The notes: generated by a model from the letters alone, not told the origin. A DNA stretch of 64,000 nucleotides from G963674955 sp963674955 (GCA_963674955.2 CAXXKR010000004.1:620001-684000), one strand, 5' to 3'. Shown: positions 17,290 to 26,087, counted from the stretch's first letter. Translations and numbers: made by a program.

Positions 17290-18449
17290 AGGGCCTCAGC
17301 CTTTTTTTTCAAAAGAAACTGCACCCAGACGAGAACACCTGAGATTTTTTCGTCATGCGCCATTTTCAAGGTGTACGCGCCCACCCCAAGGAAAAGCAGA
17401 TTCGGCACCCACATACCCAGGAATGAAGGTATTATGCCGGTTTCGCCAAGACTCATGCCCAACGAGAAAAAAGCGTAATAGACCAGAAACAGAGCCATTG
17501 AGACAACAAGGCCGTAATGCTGTTTCAAGCCGCTGAACATGCAGGCCACGGGCAGGGCGAACATGCCCAGCACGAAACAGCCCACAGGCAGGGCCAGACG
17601 CTTTTGCATCTCGGTTCTCAGGGACCGGGCCAGATCGGGATTGCTCTTTTGGGTTTCCGGATCGCTGCTCAACTTATTGAGCAGGGCCCAGGACATCTCC
17701 TTGGGTTTGTCCTGTGTGATGCGGTAGTCGTAAAGCAGCCTGATGGGCAGAAGCACCGAATACGTGCCGAAACTCAGGACATTGAGCTTTTCGCCGTCGC
17801 GCCTGTAGATGCGGCCGTTGTTGAAGACGATGCGCACCTCGCCCTTTTCCGAGTTGGCCTTGATCTCGGCCTTGGGCGCCACTATGTTTGTGGTCACGCC
17901 CTTGATGCGTTCATCCTGGACAAATACGAACTGCATCCGGTCCTCTTCCTCGCCCTTTTTATGAGAATAAAACGTAAGCCCTGGAAAATCCTGGTTGAAA
18001 ACACCGGGCTGCATGGCCAGCTTGGTCTTGGTGCGCACGAACTCGACTATGGTGCTCTTGAAGTTGTCCATGCCCCAGGACAGGCCGTACAGGGAGATGA
18101 ACAGGGAAAAGAACATGCACAGGACACAGAAGGCCAGAGGCGCAGGCAAAAGCTGGTACAGGCTGATTCCGCTGGCCTTGAGCGCCACCAGTTCCCGATC
18201 GGAATTGAGACGCAGAAAAGTCAGAAACACGGCCAAAAGACAGGCCACTGGCGTGAGCACAAACAGAAAATATGGGCTCAGATAGAAAAAAAGCTGAAAT
18301 ATCTCGAAGAATCCAAGATTCTGCGTGAGCAGCATTTCGCGCAGCTGTAGCATCCTGCCTATCAGGATGAGACCCAGCAGACAGCCCACGATGAGGCTGA
18401 ACAGGGAAACCAGTTCCCTGAAGATATGTCTGTGAAGAAGTTTGAACAA
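17286..18449 (-). CDS. lptF: LPS export ABC transporter permease LptF
   Basis: This is the partner permease of LptG. The 387-residue protein has six predicted membrane segments (three at about 12-125 and three at 300-375) around a periplasmic beta-rich domain. The conserved early part, FLRLNSDRELVALKASGISLYQLL, is the coupling-helix region that contacts the LptB ATPase. It is coupled to lptG and follows a 59-residue gene by 12 bases, so the three genes look like one transcript. Confidence 0.92.
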   Translation of the reverse strand: MFKLLHRHIFRELVSLFSLIVGCLLGLILIGRMLQLREMLLTQNLGFFEIFQLFFYLSPYFLFVLTPVACLLAVFLTFLRLNSDRELVALKASGISLYQLLPAPLAFCVLCMFFSLFISLYGLSWGMDNFKSTIVEFVRTKTKLAMQPGVFNQDFPGLTFYSHKKGEEEDRMQFVFVQDERIKGVTTNIVAPKAEIKANSEKGEVRIVFNNGRIYRRDGEKLNVLSFGTYSVLLPIRLLYDYRITQDKPKEMSWALLNKLSSDPETQKSNPDLARSLRTEMQKRLALPVGCFVLGMFALPVACMFSGLKQHYGLVVSMALFLVYYAFFSLGMSLGETGIIPSFLGMWVPNLLFLGVGAYTLKMAHDEKISGVLVWVQFLLKKKAEAL

Positions 18450-18461
18450 TGTAAACGACCG

Positions 18462-18641
18462 CTAGCTTTCCTGTTCCTTGAAAAAACGTTCCAGGAATTG
18501 CACATCCTTGGGCCCAAGGTTGAAACGCACGGCAGCCTGCTCGATCAAAGCGGACAAGGGGGTATCAACGGCTTCCTTTTGTTCGCATATCCAGTTGATG
18601 GCCTTCTTGGTCAATTCGCTCTGGGGCATTATCGTGGTCAT
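18462..18641 (-). CDS. Unrecognised 59-residue helical protein upstream of lptF
   Basis: The ATG at 18641 has AGGAG five bases before it. The product is soluble and helical, with conserved-looking segments ELTKKAINWICEQ and FNLGPKDVQFLERFF. It may be a DNA-binding or adaptor-type small domain, but I do not recognise it. The tight spacing to lptF suggests cotranscription and perhaps a link to envelope biogenesis. Confidence 0.65.
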   Translation of the reverse strand: MTTIMPQSELTKKAINWICEQKEAVDTPLSALIEQAAVRFNLGPKDVQFLERFFKEQES

Positions 18642-18777
18642 CTTGGCTCCTTGTAACAAAAAAGATGTTTGACGCGGACATGAAACTACATCACCTTAAC
18701 AGGGCTTGCAACCGGACACGTTTATCCGAAACCGCCCAAACCCCTACGACGGCCAAACATCATAAAACGAAAAAACA

Positions 18778-19575
18778 ATGGAAGACTGGTACATAGCCAT
18801 AATCATGGGCATCATCGAGGGCCTGACGGAGTTTCTGCCCATCTCCAGCACGGGTCATCTGATCCTTGCCGGACACATCATGGATTTTTCCGGCCTAAAG
18901 GCCGACACCTTTAGCGTAATCATCCAGCTGGGCGCAATTCTGGCCGTGGTCGTCCTGTACCGCGACAGGTTCGCAGCCCTGATTTCCCTAAAAAACGGCA
19001 GAACCTTTTCCGGACTGAACGGCCTGTGGCTGCTTTTACTGACCACCCTGCCCGCCCTGGCCATAGGTTATCTGGCCCACGACTTCATCAAGAGCAAGCT
19101 GTTCAATCCCACCAGCGTGGCCTGGGCGCTGGGCGTTGGCGCGTTGATCATCTTCATTGTCGAGTCAAAGGGGAAAAAATTCAGATACCTGACCCTGGAC
19201 GACATCACTCCGAAACTGGCCCTTGGCATCGGCCTGTTCCAGTGCCTGGCCATGTGGCCGGGATTCTCGCGCTCGGCCGCCACCATAATGGGCGGGATGC
19301 TTCTGGGAGCGGACAGGAAACTGGCCGCGGAATACTCGTTCATAGCCGCGGTTCCGGTCATGGTCGCGGCAACGGGTTATGATTTCTACAAAAACGGAGC
19401 CATTTTCAGCTACCACGACCTGCTCTTCCTGGCCCTTGGTTTCACTGTCTCTTTTTTCGCGGCCTGGGCCGCCATCAAGGGCTTTATCCTGCTTCTTGGC
19501 AAGTTCACCCTGCGTCCCTTCGCCTGGTACAGACTTGGCCTCGCCGCCATGGTCATTCTGCTCTGGCAGGGCTGA
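18778..19575 (+). CDS. uppP: Undecaprenyl-diphosphatase UppP (BacA)
   Basis: UppP recycles the lipid carrier for peptidoglycan and surface polysaccharides by removing one phosphate from undecaprenyl diphosphate. The 265-residue membrane protein has about eight hydrophobic segments, the signature EGLTEFLPISSTGHLIL with its catalytic glutamate, and PGFSRSAATI with the phosphate-binding Arg and Ser. No strong ribosome site is visible before the ATG, but the N-terminus matches the family. It is divergent from the lptF transcript. Confidence 0.95.
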   Translation: MEDWYIAIIMGIIEGLTEFLPISSTGHLILAGHIMDFSGLKADTFSVIIQLGAILAVVVLYRDRFAALISLKNGRTFSGLNGLWLLLLTTLPALAIGYLAHDFIKSKLFNPTSVAWALGVGALIIFIVESKGKKFRYLTLDDITPKLALGIGLFQCLAMWPGFSRSAATIMGGMLLGADRKLAAEYSFIAAVPVMVAATGYDFYKNGAIFSYHDLLFLALGFTVSFFAAWAAIKGFILLLGKFTLRPFAWYRLGLAAMVILLWQG

Positions 19576-19652
19576 ATTGCTGAGTAATTTTCCTCTTGCC
19601 AAGCCCGGCCAGAAGGGCTATACAGCCTTTCCCGCTTGCTCGGGACAGTTGT

Positions 19653-19729
19653 GGCGAGGTAGCTCAGTCGGTTAGAGCATACGGCTCATATCCGTAGTGT
19701 CGGGGGTTCAATTCCCTCCCTCGCTACCA
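19653..19729 (+). tRNA. tRNA-Met, elongator (anticodon CAT)
   Basis: A 77-base cloverleaf with acceptor GGCGAGG/CCTCGCT, D arm AGCTCAGTCGGTTAGAGC, anticodon stem ACGG/CCGT with loop CTCATAT, T arm GGGGGTTCAATTCCC, and encoded CCA. The sequence resembles elongator tRNA-Met rather than initiator, which would have a C1-A72 mismatch. A tRNA-Ile with lysidine also reads CAT but has different identity bases, so Met is preferred. Confidence 0.92.
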
Positions 19730-19737
19730 CAGAAATC

Positions 19738-19777
19738 AAAAAACCCGCAGGATCGTGAAGGTCTTGCGGTTTTTTTA
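19738..19777 (+). terminator. Intrinsic terminator after tRNA-Met
   Basis: CCGCAGGATC pairs imperfectly with GGTCTTGCGG around GTGAA and is followed by seven T residues. Confidence 0.75.
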
Positions 19778-19877
19778 TGTCCTTTGTTTGACATCCCTTG
19801 CCCGGCAAAGCTAAATCCAACCAGACAAAACACTTACGCCTGCCAACCCCGATCGCAATCCTTGAGAGGAACACGTC

Positions 19878-20495
19878 ATGGAAACCTGGATAGCCTTTGC
19901 CCTGGCCTCGGCACTGATATTGGTCATACCCGGCCCGACCATAATCCTGGTCATCAGCCAAGCCGTGACCCACGGGCGCAAATCCGTGGTTCCGCTGGTA
20001 GCGGGAGTTCTGCTCGGCGACTTCACGGCCATGGTACTTTCCCTGCTGGGCCTTGGGGCCGTCATGTCCGCCTCGGCCACGCTGTTCACCATCTTCAAAT
20101 GGATCGGGGCGCTGTATCTGCTCTATCTGGGGATAAAACTCTGGAGGACAAAACCTGAACAGGCCGCGCTGCGTTCCACGATTAAGCCGGTCTCTGCGCC
20201 GGCCCTTTTCAAAAGCTCCTTTATCGTCACGGCCCTGAACCCCAAGAGCATCGCCTTTTTCGTGGCCTTTCTGCCCCAATTCATCAATCAGCACCAGCCC
20301 GTCATCCCGCAACTGACGCTCCTCGGCGGCACTTTTCTCTTCCTGGCGACGCTGAACGCGGCGCTTTACGCCATTTTCGCCAGCAGGCTCAACGAACACA
20401 TGCGCAAAAGCAGAGTCCGCAGATGGTTCAATCGTTGCGGTGGAAGCGCTCTCATCGGAGCCGGAATCTTCACCGCCGGGATGCAGCGAACCTGA
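19878..20495 (+). CDS. LysE/RhtB family amino-acid exporter
   Basis: A 205-residue inner-membrane protein of the LysE superfamily. It shows the N-terminal signature IPGPTIILVISQAVTHGRK, the GVLLGDFTAM segment, and FKWIGALYLLYLGIKLWR, which are characteristic of RhtB-type efflux proteins for amino acids such as homoserine, threonine or leucine. Six hydrophobic segments are predicted. The exported compound cannot be told from sequence. It lies in its own short unit before the VWA gene. Confidence 0.88.
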   Translation: METWIAFALASALILVIPGPTIILVISQAVTHGRKSVVPLVAGVLLGDFTAMVLSLLGLGAVMSASATLFTIFKWIGALYLLYLGIKLWRTKPEQAALRSTIKPVSAPALFKSSFIVTALNPKSIAFFVAFLPQFINQHQPVIPQLTLLGGTFLFLATLNAALYAIFASRLNEHMRKSRVRRWFNRCGGSALIGAGIFTAGMQRT

Positions 20496-20594
20496 ATCAC
20501 ACCAGGCAGCTGGCCCATATTCCCAATATCTGGACAAAAACACCTCCATGGCATAGTAGAATCCGGAAAAAACCGGATAGAGTTGGAGGAGTTT

Positions 20595-22934
20595 ATGTTC
20601 AAGGCTTTCAAACTGGCACTGGCTCTCATTGCCCTGGCCCTGATCGCGCCCATGGACGGACTTGCGGCAGGAAAGGCCAACCTCGTCTTCATTTTCGACG
20701 CCTCGGGCAGCATGTGGGGCCAGATCAACGGCACGGCCAAGATCGACATAGCCAAGGAGGCTATGGATCTAATCGTGAACGACCTGCCGCCCGACATGAA
20801 TGTGGGCTTGGTGGCCTACGGACACAGGCAAAAAGGTGATTGCGACGATGTGGAGATATTGATCCCGCTCGGCCCCCTCGACAGCAAAACGTTTCTCGCA
20901 AAAATCAATGCGCTCAGCCCCAAGGGCAAGACGCCCATGGTTCGATCAATCAGAAAAACCGCAGACACCATCAAGCATCTTGAGGACGAAACAACCATCC
21001 TTCTCGTGTCTGACGGCGAAGAGACCTGCGACCCGGACCCCTGCGGTTTTGTCAAGGAACTAAAGGAGCTGGGCATAAATTTCGTCATGCACGTGGTGGG
21101 CTTCGACGTGGGTGGAAGCACTGAAGAGCAACTGCGATGTATGGCCCAGGCCGGAGGCGGCGAATACTTCCCGGCCAAGGACGCGGGTAATCTCAAAAAA
21201 GCTCTGACAACGGTCATAAAAAAGACCGTGGACAAAAACCTCAAGGTCTCCATCTTCCTCAACGGCAAGCCCATCGGCGGAACGGTTGAGGTGACTGATC
21301 CGAATACCGGCGAACGCGCAGGACACCGCTCCTCCTCGGTGCCGGAACCGATCCTCATGGGCGTAGCCCCAGGCGCCTACAAGGTAACGGTCACTGACGA
21401 GTGGCAACAGGAAGGCAGGCCCACGCTCGTTTTCGAAGATGTGCAAATCAACGAATCCGAGGTGCGTGAAATCACGGCCAACTTCGGCAGCGGGACCCTG
21501 AACATCTGGACCTATCAGAACGGAAAACCTTTCAAGGCCAGGACCAGGCTTTCGACTTTGGCCGATGAAACCGTGGGTGGGGGATATGAAACTTCCTATC
21601 CGGACAAGCCCGCCCAATATATTCTCCAGCCCGGCAACTCATACAAGCTGATGGCCGAAGACTCATGGGGCGCGGGTACGCAAAAGGACCTTGGGATTGT
21701 CGAGATAGCCGCAGGACTCAGTCCATTGAAAAGAAAGGTTTCATTCGACACCGGTGAACTCGTAGTCTGGACCCACAGGAACGGCAAGCCCTTCCACGCC
21801 AGCGTCATAGTCTCCGACATGAATGGCAAGACCATGGGCGGCGGCTGGGGAACGACCTATGAGGACAGGCCGGAAACGTACACCCTTGAACCGGGCGTGT
21901 ACTCTCTTGACGCCGAAGACTCCTGGGGAGAGCCGGTGATCAAACTGAAGTTTGGTTACGTGGAAATCAAGGCGGGCCAGACACTGAATAAAGTCTGCGA
22001 CTTTGATTCCCCGCCTTCGCAAAACCAGGCTCCCCCTGCTCCGACCTCTGCCGTCCCGGACTCTGTGGAAACTTCGGCTACGGGACAACAGGCGACGCCG
22101 CAACTTTCAACTGCGGACTCGCCCAAACAAACCGCCAAAGAGACGGTTTCCGCGCCCACAGCCAGTCCGCAGGACCTTCAAGCAACAGCCGACCAGATGC
22201 AGGTCCAGGCCCAAGCCCTCGCCTCCCAGACCAAGGCCGACGCCATGTCCCAAATGCAGTCGGCAATGGCCCAGATGCAGGGCAATGAACTTGCGCAGTC
22301 TCCCCAAACTCCGGCCCAGCTGGCGGCAACCAACGGAGCCAACGCCCGCGAGGCAACCGAAAATCCCAAGGACATCGACTTACCTAAAGTTGAGGACGGT
22401 CCAGCCGGATACTCCGCTCACCGTCCTACGACAGATGATCATGGCGCACAGGCTGACCAATATGTTGGCGCACGCCCGTCAACCGTTGACTATTCCAATG
22501 TGGGCGCGGTGGATACCGGCGGAGGGCTGACCGAAGAGGATGAAAGGCCAGAGCAGGGACAAAATCCATACGAAGGCATGAGCACGGAAGAGATGCAGGC
22601 TGCATTTGCCAAGGACGTGGGAGGCATCAACCAAAAGCCCCAGCACGCTTTTCAGGCCAGCGACTGGCGGCTTGGCAGCGACTATCAGGCCGATGCCGCG
22701 AACAAACTCGCAAAGCTCCGTGCCGATTCCGAGAGTCTAAGATCACAGGCCCAAAATCTGACCAATGCCGACGGAAGGAACCAGATGCTCAACAGGCTGG
22801 ACAGGGCTGAGGCCAACATTGCCTCCCTGGAGGACAAAATTAAGTCCGGGGCCGACAGGGAAACCCTTCAGCGAATCGTGTTTACCAGAGCGAAAGAGCT
22901 TCAATCCATAGGCATGAACATCAGCATGTTCTGA
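20595..22934 (+). CDS. Secreted von Willebrand factor A domain protein with internal repeats
   Basis: The 779-residue protein starts at ATG 20595 behind GGAGG. It has a signal peptide (to about residue 25, LAA) and a VWA domain at about 27-200 with an intact metal-ion site, Asp35-x-Ser37-x-Ser39 (DASGSM), and the later SDGEE. Beta-sandwich-like repeats follow, and two are clearly related: one around WTYQNGKPFKAR...AEDSWGAG and one around WTHRNGKPFHAS...AEDSWGEP. A Pro/Gln/Ala/Thr-rich linker (about 475-620) and a coiled-coil end complete it. It likely binds ligands in the periplasm or at the surface. No partner ATPase or protease is adjacent. Confidence 0.85.
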   Translation: MFKAFKLALALIALALIAPMDGLAAGKANLVFIFDASGSMWGQINGTAKIDIAKEAMDLIVNDLPPDMNVGLVAYGHRQKGDCDDVEILIPLGPLDSKTFLAKINALSPKGKTPMVRSIRKTADTIKHLEDETTILLVSDGEETCDPDPCGFVKELKELGINFVMHVVGFDVGGSTEEQLRCMAQAGGGEYFPAKDAGNLKKALTTVIKKTVDKNLKVSIFLNGKPIGGTVEVTDPNTGERAGHRSSSVPEPILMGVAPGAYKVTVTDEWQQEGRPTLVFEDVQINESEVREITANFGSGTLNIWTYQNGKPFKARTRLSTLADETVGGGYETSYPDKPAQYILQPGNSYKLMAEDSWGAGTQKDLGIVEIAAGLSPLKRKVSFDTGELVVWTHRNGKPFHASVIVSDMNGKTMGGGWGTTYEDRPETYTLEPGVYSLDAEDSWGEPVIKLKFGYVEIKAGQTLNKVCDFDSPPSQNQAPPAPTSAVPDSVETSATGQQATPQLSTADSPKQTAKETVSAPTASPQDLQATADQMQVQAQALASQTKADAMSQMQSAMAQMQGNELAQSPQTPAQLAATNGANAREATENPKDIDLPKVEDGPAGYSAHRPTTDDHGAQADQYVGARPSTVDYSNVGAVDTGGGLTEEDERPEQGQNPYEGMSTEEMQAAFAKDVGGINQKPQHAFQASDWRLGSDYQADAANKLAKLRADSESLRSQAQNLTNADGRNQMLNRLDRAEANIASLEDKIKSGADRETLQRIVFTRAKELQSIGMNISMF

Positions 22935-22958
22935 TAATTTGATTGGTCGTCAAATGGA

Positions 22959-22987
22959 AAAGCCCGCTAAAAAGCGGGCTTTTTTTA
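22959..22987 (+). terminator. Intrinsic terminator after the VWA gene
   Basis: AAAAGCCCGCT and AGCGGGCTTTT form a near-perfect stem around an AAAA loop, followed by T residues. It may also act on minus-strand transcripts. Confidence 0.85.
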
Positions 22988-23063
22988 ATCAATCGATTCT
23001 TTGCACCGAATAAAACGAGAAGCGTCCAGACAAATAAATTAAAGTTCAATAACAGCCCACCAG

Positions 23064-23104
23064 CGTGGACGAAGACCAATACGCCTGACCACGAGGCAAG
23101 AACT
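23064..23104. repeat. 41-bp direct repeat, copy A
   Basis: An exact 41-base match to 23263-23303, beginning CGTGGACGAAGACC and ending GGCAAGAACT. This copy sits just after the position where the unbroken Gly-rich tail of the FecR protein would end (stop at 23103-23105 on the minus strand), so it is probably the original location. Confidence 0.9.
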
Positions 23105-23157
23105 ATTTCTTGCCACCGCCTTTGCCGTTGCCATTTCCGCCGCCGTGGCCCCCGCCA

Positions 23158-23949
23158 TTACCATTTCCGCCGCCTTGGCCGCCGCCCTGACCACCGCCTT
23201 GCCGCCACCTTGACCGCCACCTTGACCGCCGCCTTGACCGCCACCTTGACCGCCGCCTTGACCGTGGACGAAGACCAATACGCCTGACCACGAGGCAAGA
23301 ACTCTTGCCACCCCTGGCCGCCGCCTTGGCCTTTTCCTTGGCCTTGGCCTTCACCCTTCTCGCCCTTTGGGCCCTTTTCCTGGGCCTGTTGCGGATTATT
23401 TCTTTGCTGATTTTGCGTCCTGTTTCGATCTTTGAAGGCATTCTTGGTGGAACTTACGGAAGAACCGGCAGCAACAGTCTCCGATTGTCCTTCATTATCC
23501 TGGGCCTGGACCACTCCTTCACGAACCGACAGAACAGTTTCAAGAGGACTGACTTCCGTGGTGAATGCCGTTCCCCTGACAGATGCCAACATATGAGGCG
23601 TCTTCACGTCCAGTTTGTTGCCCGGAACGATCTCAAAATCCACAAGTCCCTTCTGCACCTCGACATTGCTCATCCCCTCGGGATCAATTTGATCAATGCC
23701 GACAACGGCTTCGTCCTCGGCCTTGACAGCGATTCTGTTCTGGGAAGCGGTCAGGGAAACAACCCCCTTTCCAACCACCAGAAGGCTTCCGGAAGCAAGC
23801 TCAACACCCGTCTCAGCTCTGACGACATCGTTATCGCCACGGAAAACCAACCCGTGACCAACGACTTCAGTAATGATCAAATTCTCGGCAAATGCCGGAG
23901 AAGCGAACATGAAAAAAGATAAAACAAAAGATAAAAATCTGATCTTCAC
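23158..23949 (-). CDS. FecR-domain protein with a frame-disrupted Gly/Gln-rich tail
   Basis: From GTG 23949, with GGGGGA four bases upstream, the product has a clean signal peptide (MKIRFLSFVLSFFMFASPAFA). A FecR-like beta-rich domain follows (about 40-155), with the typical FEIVPGNKLDVKTPHMLASVRG and FTTEV segments. The tail is Ser/Gln/Lys-rich and then GQGKGQGGGQGW. At that point a 41-bp copy of downstream DNA is inserted, and the annotated frame runs into Val/Lys/Ala and Arg-rich residues, ending at 23158. Removing the 41 bases restores a GQGG repeat frame, and one further missing base restores a Gly/Asn-rich end with stop at 23103. It follows the CHASE2/HD-GYP gene by 50 bases. Confidence 0.75.
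   Translation of the reverse strand: MKIRFLSFVLSFFMFASPAFAENLIITEVVGHGLVFRGDNDVVRAETGVELASGSLLVVGKGVVSLTASQNRIAVKAEDEAVVGIDQIDPEGMSNVEVQKGLVDFEIVPGNKLDVKTPHMLASVRGTAFTTEVSPLETVLSVREGVVQAQDNEGQSETVAAGSSVSSTKNAFKDRNRTQNQQRNNPQQAQEKGPKGEKGEGQGQGKGQGGGQGWQEFLPRGQAYWSSSTVKAAVKVAVKAAVKVAVKVAARRWSGRRPRRRKW
23202..23261 (-). repeat. Five tandem 12-bp units encoding GQGG in the original frame
   Basis: Five consecutive copies of CCGCC(A/G)CCTTGA on the plus strand. On the minus strand each unit encodes Gly-Gln-Gly-Gly in one frame, Lys-(Ala/Val)-Ala-Val in the annotated frame and Ser-Arg-(Arg/Trp)-Arg in the third. Perfect short units such as these can gain or lose copies by slippage. Confidence 0.9.
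23263..23303. repeat. 41-bp direct repeat, copy B (inserted copy)
   Basis: Identical to 23064-23104 and 199 bases away from it. It interrupts the GQGG coding region of the FecR gene. Because 41 is not a multiple of three, it shifts the reading frame. Confidence 0.9.
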
Positions 23950-23999
23950 AACATCCCCCTCAATAATCGAAACATAATTTCGACTGCAAAAAACAGCTG

Positions 24000-26087
24000 T
24001 CATTGCACATTTATTTCCAAAAAAACATCGACGACAACGGGATCGAAATCAATCCCCCTCTTGGAACGTATGAAGTCGCGGGCCTTGCCCAGATCCCAAC
24101 CCGACCGGTATGGACGATCATGGGTCAGGGCGTCATAAACGTCCGCAACCGCCACTATCCGTGCGCCAATGCTAATATCGGTACCCTCGAGACTGTCGGG
24201 ATAACCTTTGCCGTTATACTTTTCATGATGATGAAGAAGAACATCCAGCGCTGCTTCAGGCAACCCTGCGGCCTGCATGATGTCGTGGCCGACACGCGGA
24301 TGACTCTTGATTTTGGTGAACTCTTCCTCCGTCAACTTGCCTTTTTTCAACAATATCGAATCCGGGACGCCTATCTTGCCGACATCATGAACCAAAGCGC
24401 CAAGATAATAGTCATCAACCAAGAGAGCCTGTTCCGGGTCCATATAATTATTATCAACCATGTGACGCATAATTTCAAGGGCCAATGACGACACTCTGGT
24501 GGAATGGCCACCTGTAATGGGATCGCGAAAATCAAGGGCGAGAAATATTGCATTGATCGCATTCAAAAGAACTTTCTTGCGCTTGGCTGCTTCCTTGTAG
24601 CTATTGAAAAACCAAGCGTTTGAAAGAATAACCGCCGACAGGGTCTTGATGGTGCTTTCCTCGATATCCTTGTTCCAGCCCAAAAGTACATATTCCCGAT
24701 CATGCACTGAGCCGGATATGGGGACAGCCATCCCGTACCTCATGCCCTCCGGTCCGGGGCGACATATTCTGAGAGAGGTTCCTTCGGGCAGAAGATGTTC
24801 GTCCAGATTGGCTTCAAGGACAGATGACTTCACAATGGAAATACCGGTCAACGAACCGAATCTGTCCCATATTTCCTCAAGATATTCAGGGAAATTATCA
24901 TGTCGTGCAATGGCTTCCCCGTCGATGTTGGAAATTTCGTCAATGGAACAGGCTTTTATGGTCCAATCCCGATGCAGCAGGATGTACCTCAACCCCTGTG
25001 CCATCACGAAGGCCAGCAACATGGCCGAACCGGGCTTGACCGTATCAAGCCAGATCGAAGTAGACAAAAAGATGTAGTGAACCGAAAAGATCAGGGACAA
25101 CAGGGCAAGACCCAATCCAACGTATCCGCGAAGCGGACTGAGCCAGCCCAGATAGCAGCCTGCAAGCGCTGCGAGCATGCAGAGCACGGCTCCCTTCCAG
25201 ACGGAAATCCTGACCGGGATATCGCCCCACAGCAGGGAAATCAGGGCGTAGGCATTGTATTCGACACCAGTCACGACCCTCGCGCCCGGAAAATCCGGTA
25301 CTGTATGGAAATCGCTTGCCCCGGAAGCTGATATGCCGACCACCACAATCTTGTCGCGAAATGATTCCGGAGAAACCGCCCCGTTGTAAACGTCCACGTA
25401 TTCATATTTCTCAAGGTCGGCGTCGGAAAATTGAACCCAGACCTGCCCATCCTCGGCCAAAGGGATCAGCCTGTCGCCAATCAGCAACCCGAAATGATCC
25501 ACACCCAAAACCTTTGGCCTGCTTTTCGTTAAGAAAGACGCCCCCGCAAGAGGCAACGAAGCGACCGCCCCTGCATCGGACACGCGATATGGCGCGTGAA
25601 AACGCAGCAATCCGTCTACGTCCTTGTCCACATTGGTAACGCCCAGGTCGGCCGCAGCCTCGTACATGGCGGAATACGGCAAGATCAGTCGGCTTTCGTC
25701 ATTGTCGGTCGAAATGTGTCCGGCCACCACGACATTGCCCATTGTCCTGATGACTTGGGCAAGCAAGGCGTCCTCTGCCGGGCTGTTCTTTTCCGGCATT
25801 ATGATGTCCAGAAGGACGACCCTGGACAATCCCAACAGGCCCAAGAGTTTTGCATGGTCACTTCGGGGCCAGGGCCAAGCTCCCAGCTGGGCAAACGACT
25901 TCTCGCCGGCCAAAACAAGGACAACGTCTTTTGATTCCACAGGAATCCGCTTATGGGAGTAGTGCCAGTCAAAGGCCATGCGCTCCATGCGTTCCAGAAA
26001 CACAGGACGCCGATAGCTCAGGACCACACAGATCATTCCCACAAGAAGGACTGTGAACAGAATATATTGGGTGCTCCGGCGCCCCAT
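24000..26087 (-). CDS. CHASE2 sensor with HD-GYP c-di-GMP phosphodiesterase domain
   Basis: A 695-residue inner-membrane protein. One N-terminal membrane segment (about 8-25) precedes a periplasmic CHASE2 domain (about 30-290, with LGAWPWPRSDHAKLL), then three membrane segments (about 295-370). A GAF-like linker (about 395-490) and a C-terminal HD-GYP domain (about 505-690) follow. The HD dyad is His567-Asp568 (HDVGKIG), and the second signature HHHEKYNGKGYP is present, so the HxxGYP core is intact. HD-GYP enzymes hydrolyse c-di-GMP to GMP. It lies 50 bases before the FecR gene; CHASE2 and FecR proteins are often paired. Confidence 0.9.
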   Translation of the reverse strand: MGRRSTQYILFTVLLVGMICVVLSYRRPVFLERMERMAFDWHYSHKRIPVESKDVVLVLAGEKSFAQLGAWPWPRSDHAKLLGLLGLSRVVLLDIIMPEKNSPAEDALLAQVIRTMGNVVVAGHISTDNDESRLILPYSAMYEAAADLGVTNVDKDVDGLLRFHAPYRVSDAGAVASLPLAGASFLTKSRPKVLGVDHFGLLIGDRLIPLAEDGQVWVQFSDADLEKYEYVDVYNGAVSPESFRDKIVVVGISASGASDFHTVPDFPGARVVTGVEYNAYALISLLWGDIPVRISVWKGAVLCMLAALAGCYLGWLSPLRGYVGLGLALLSLIFSVHYIFLSTSIWLDTVKPGSAMLLAFVMAQGLRYILLHRDWTIKACSIDEISNIDGEAIARHDNFPEYLEEIWDRFGSLTGISIVKSSVLEANLDEHLLPEGTSLRICRPGPEGMRYGMAVPISGSVHDREYVLLGWNKDIEESTIKTLSAVILSNAWFFNSYKEAAKRKKVLLNAINAIFLALDFRDPITGGHSTRVSSLALEIMRHMVDNNYMDPEQALLVDDYYLGALVHDVGKIGVPDSILLKKGKLTEEEFTKIKSHPRVGHDIMQAAGLPEAALDVLLHHHEKYNGKGYPDSLEGTDISIGARIVAVADVYDALTHDRPYRSGWDLGKARDFIRSKRGIDFDPVVVDVFLEINVQ

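Noticed and set aside
18426..18656. Plus-strand frame opposite the small gene before lptF
   Set aside because: The minus-strand 59-residue frame has a good ribosome site and tight spacing to lptF; the plus-strand frame has neither.
23202..23261. Tandem repeats as a CRISPR array
   Set aside because: The units are 12 bp, directly adjacent without spacers, and encode a Gly/Gln repeat; no cas gene is present.
23039..23311. Separate gene for a GQGG-repeat protein on the minus strand
   Set aside because: It lacks its own ribosome site and is better explained as the displaced tail frame of the FecR gene after the 41-bp insertion.
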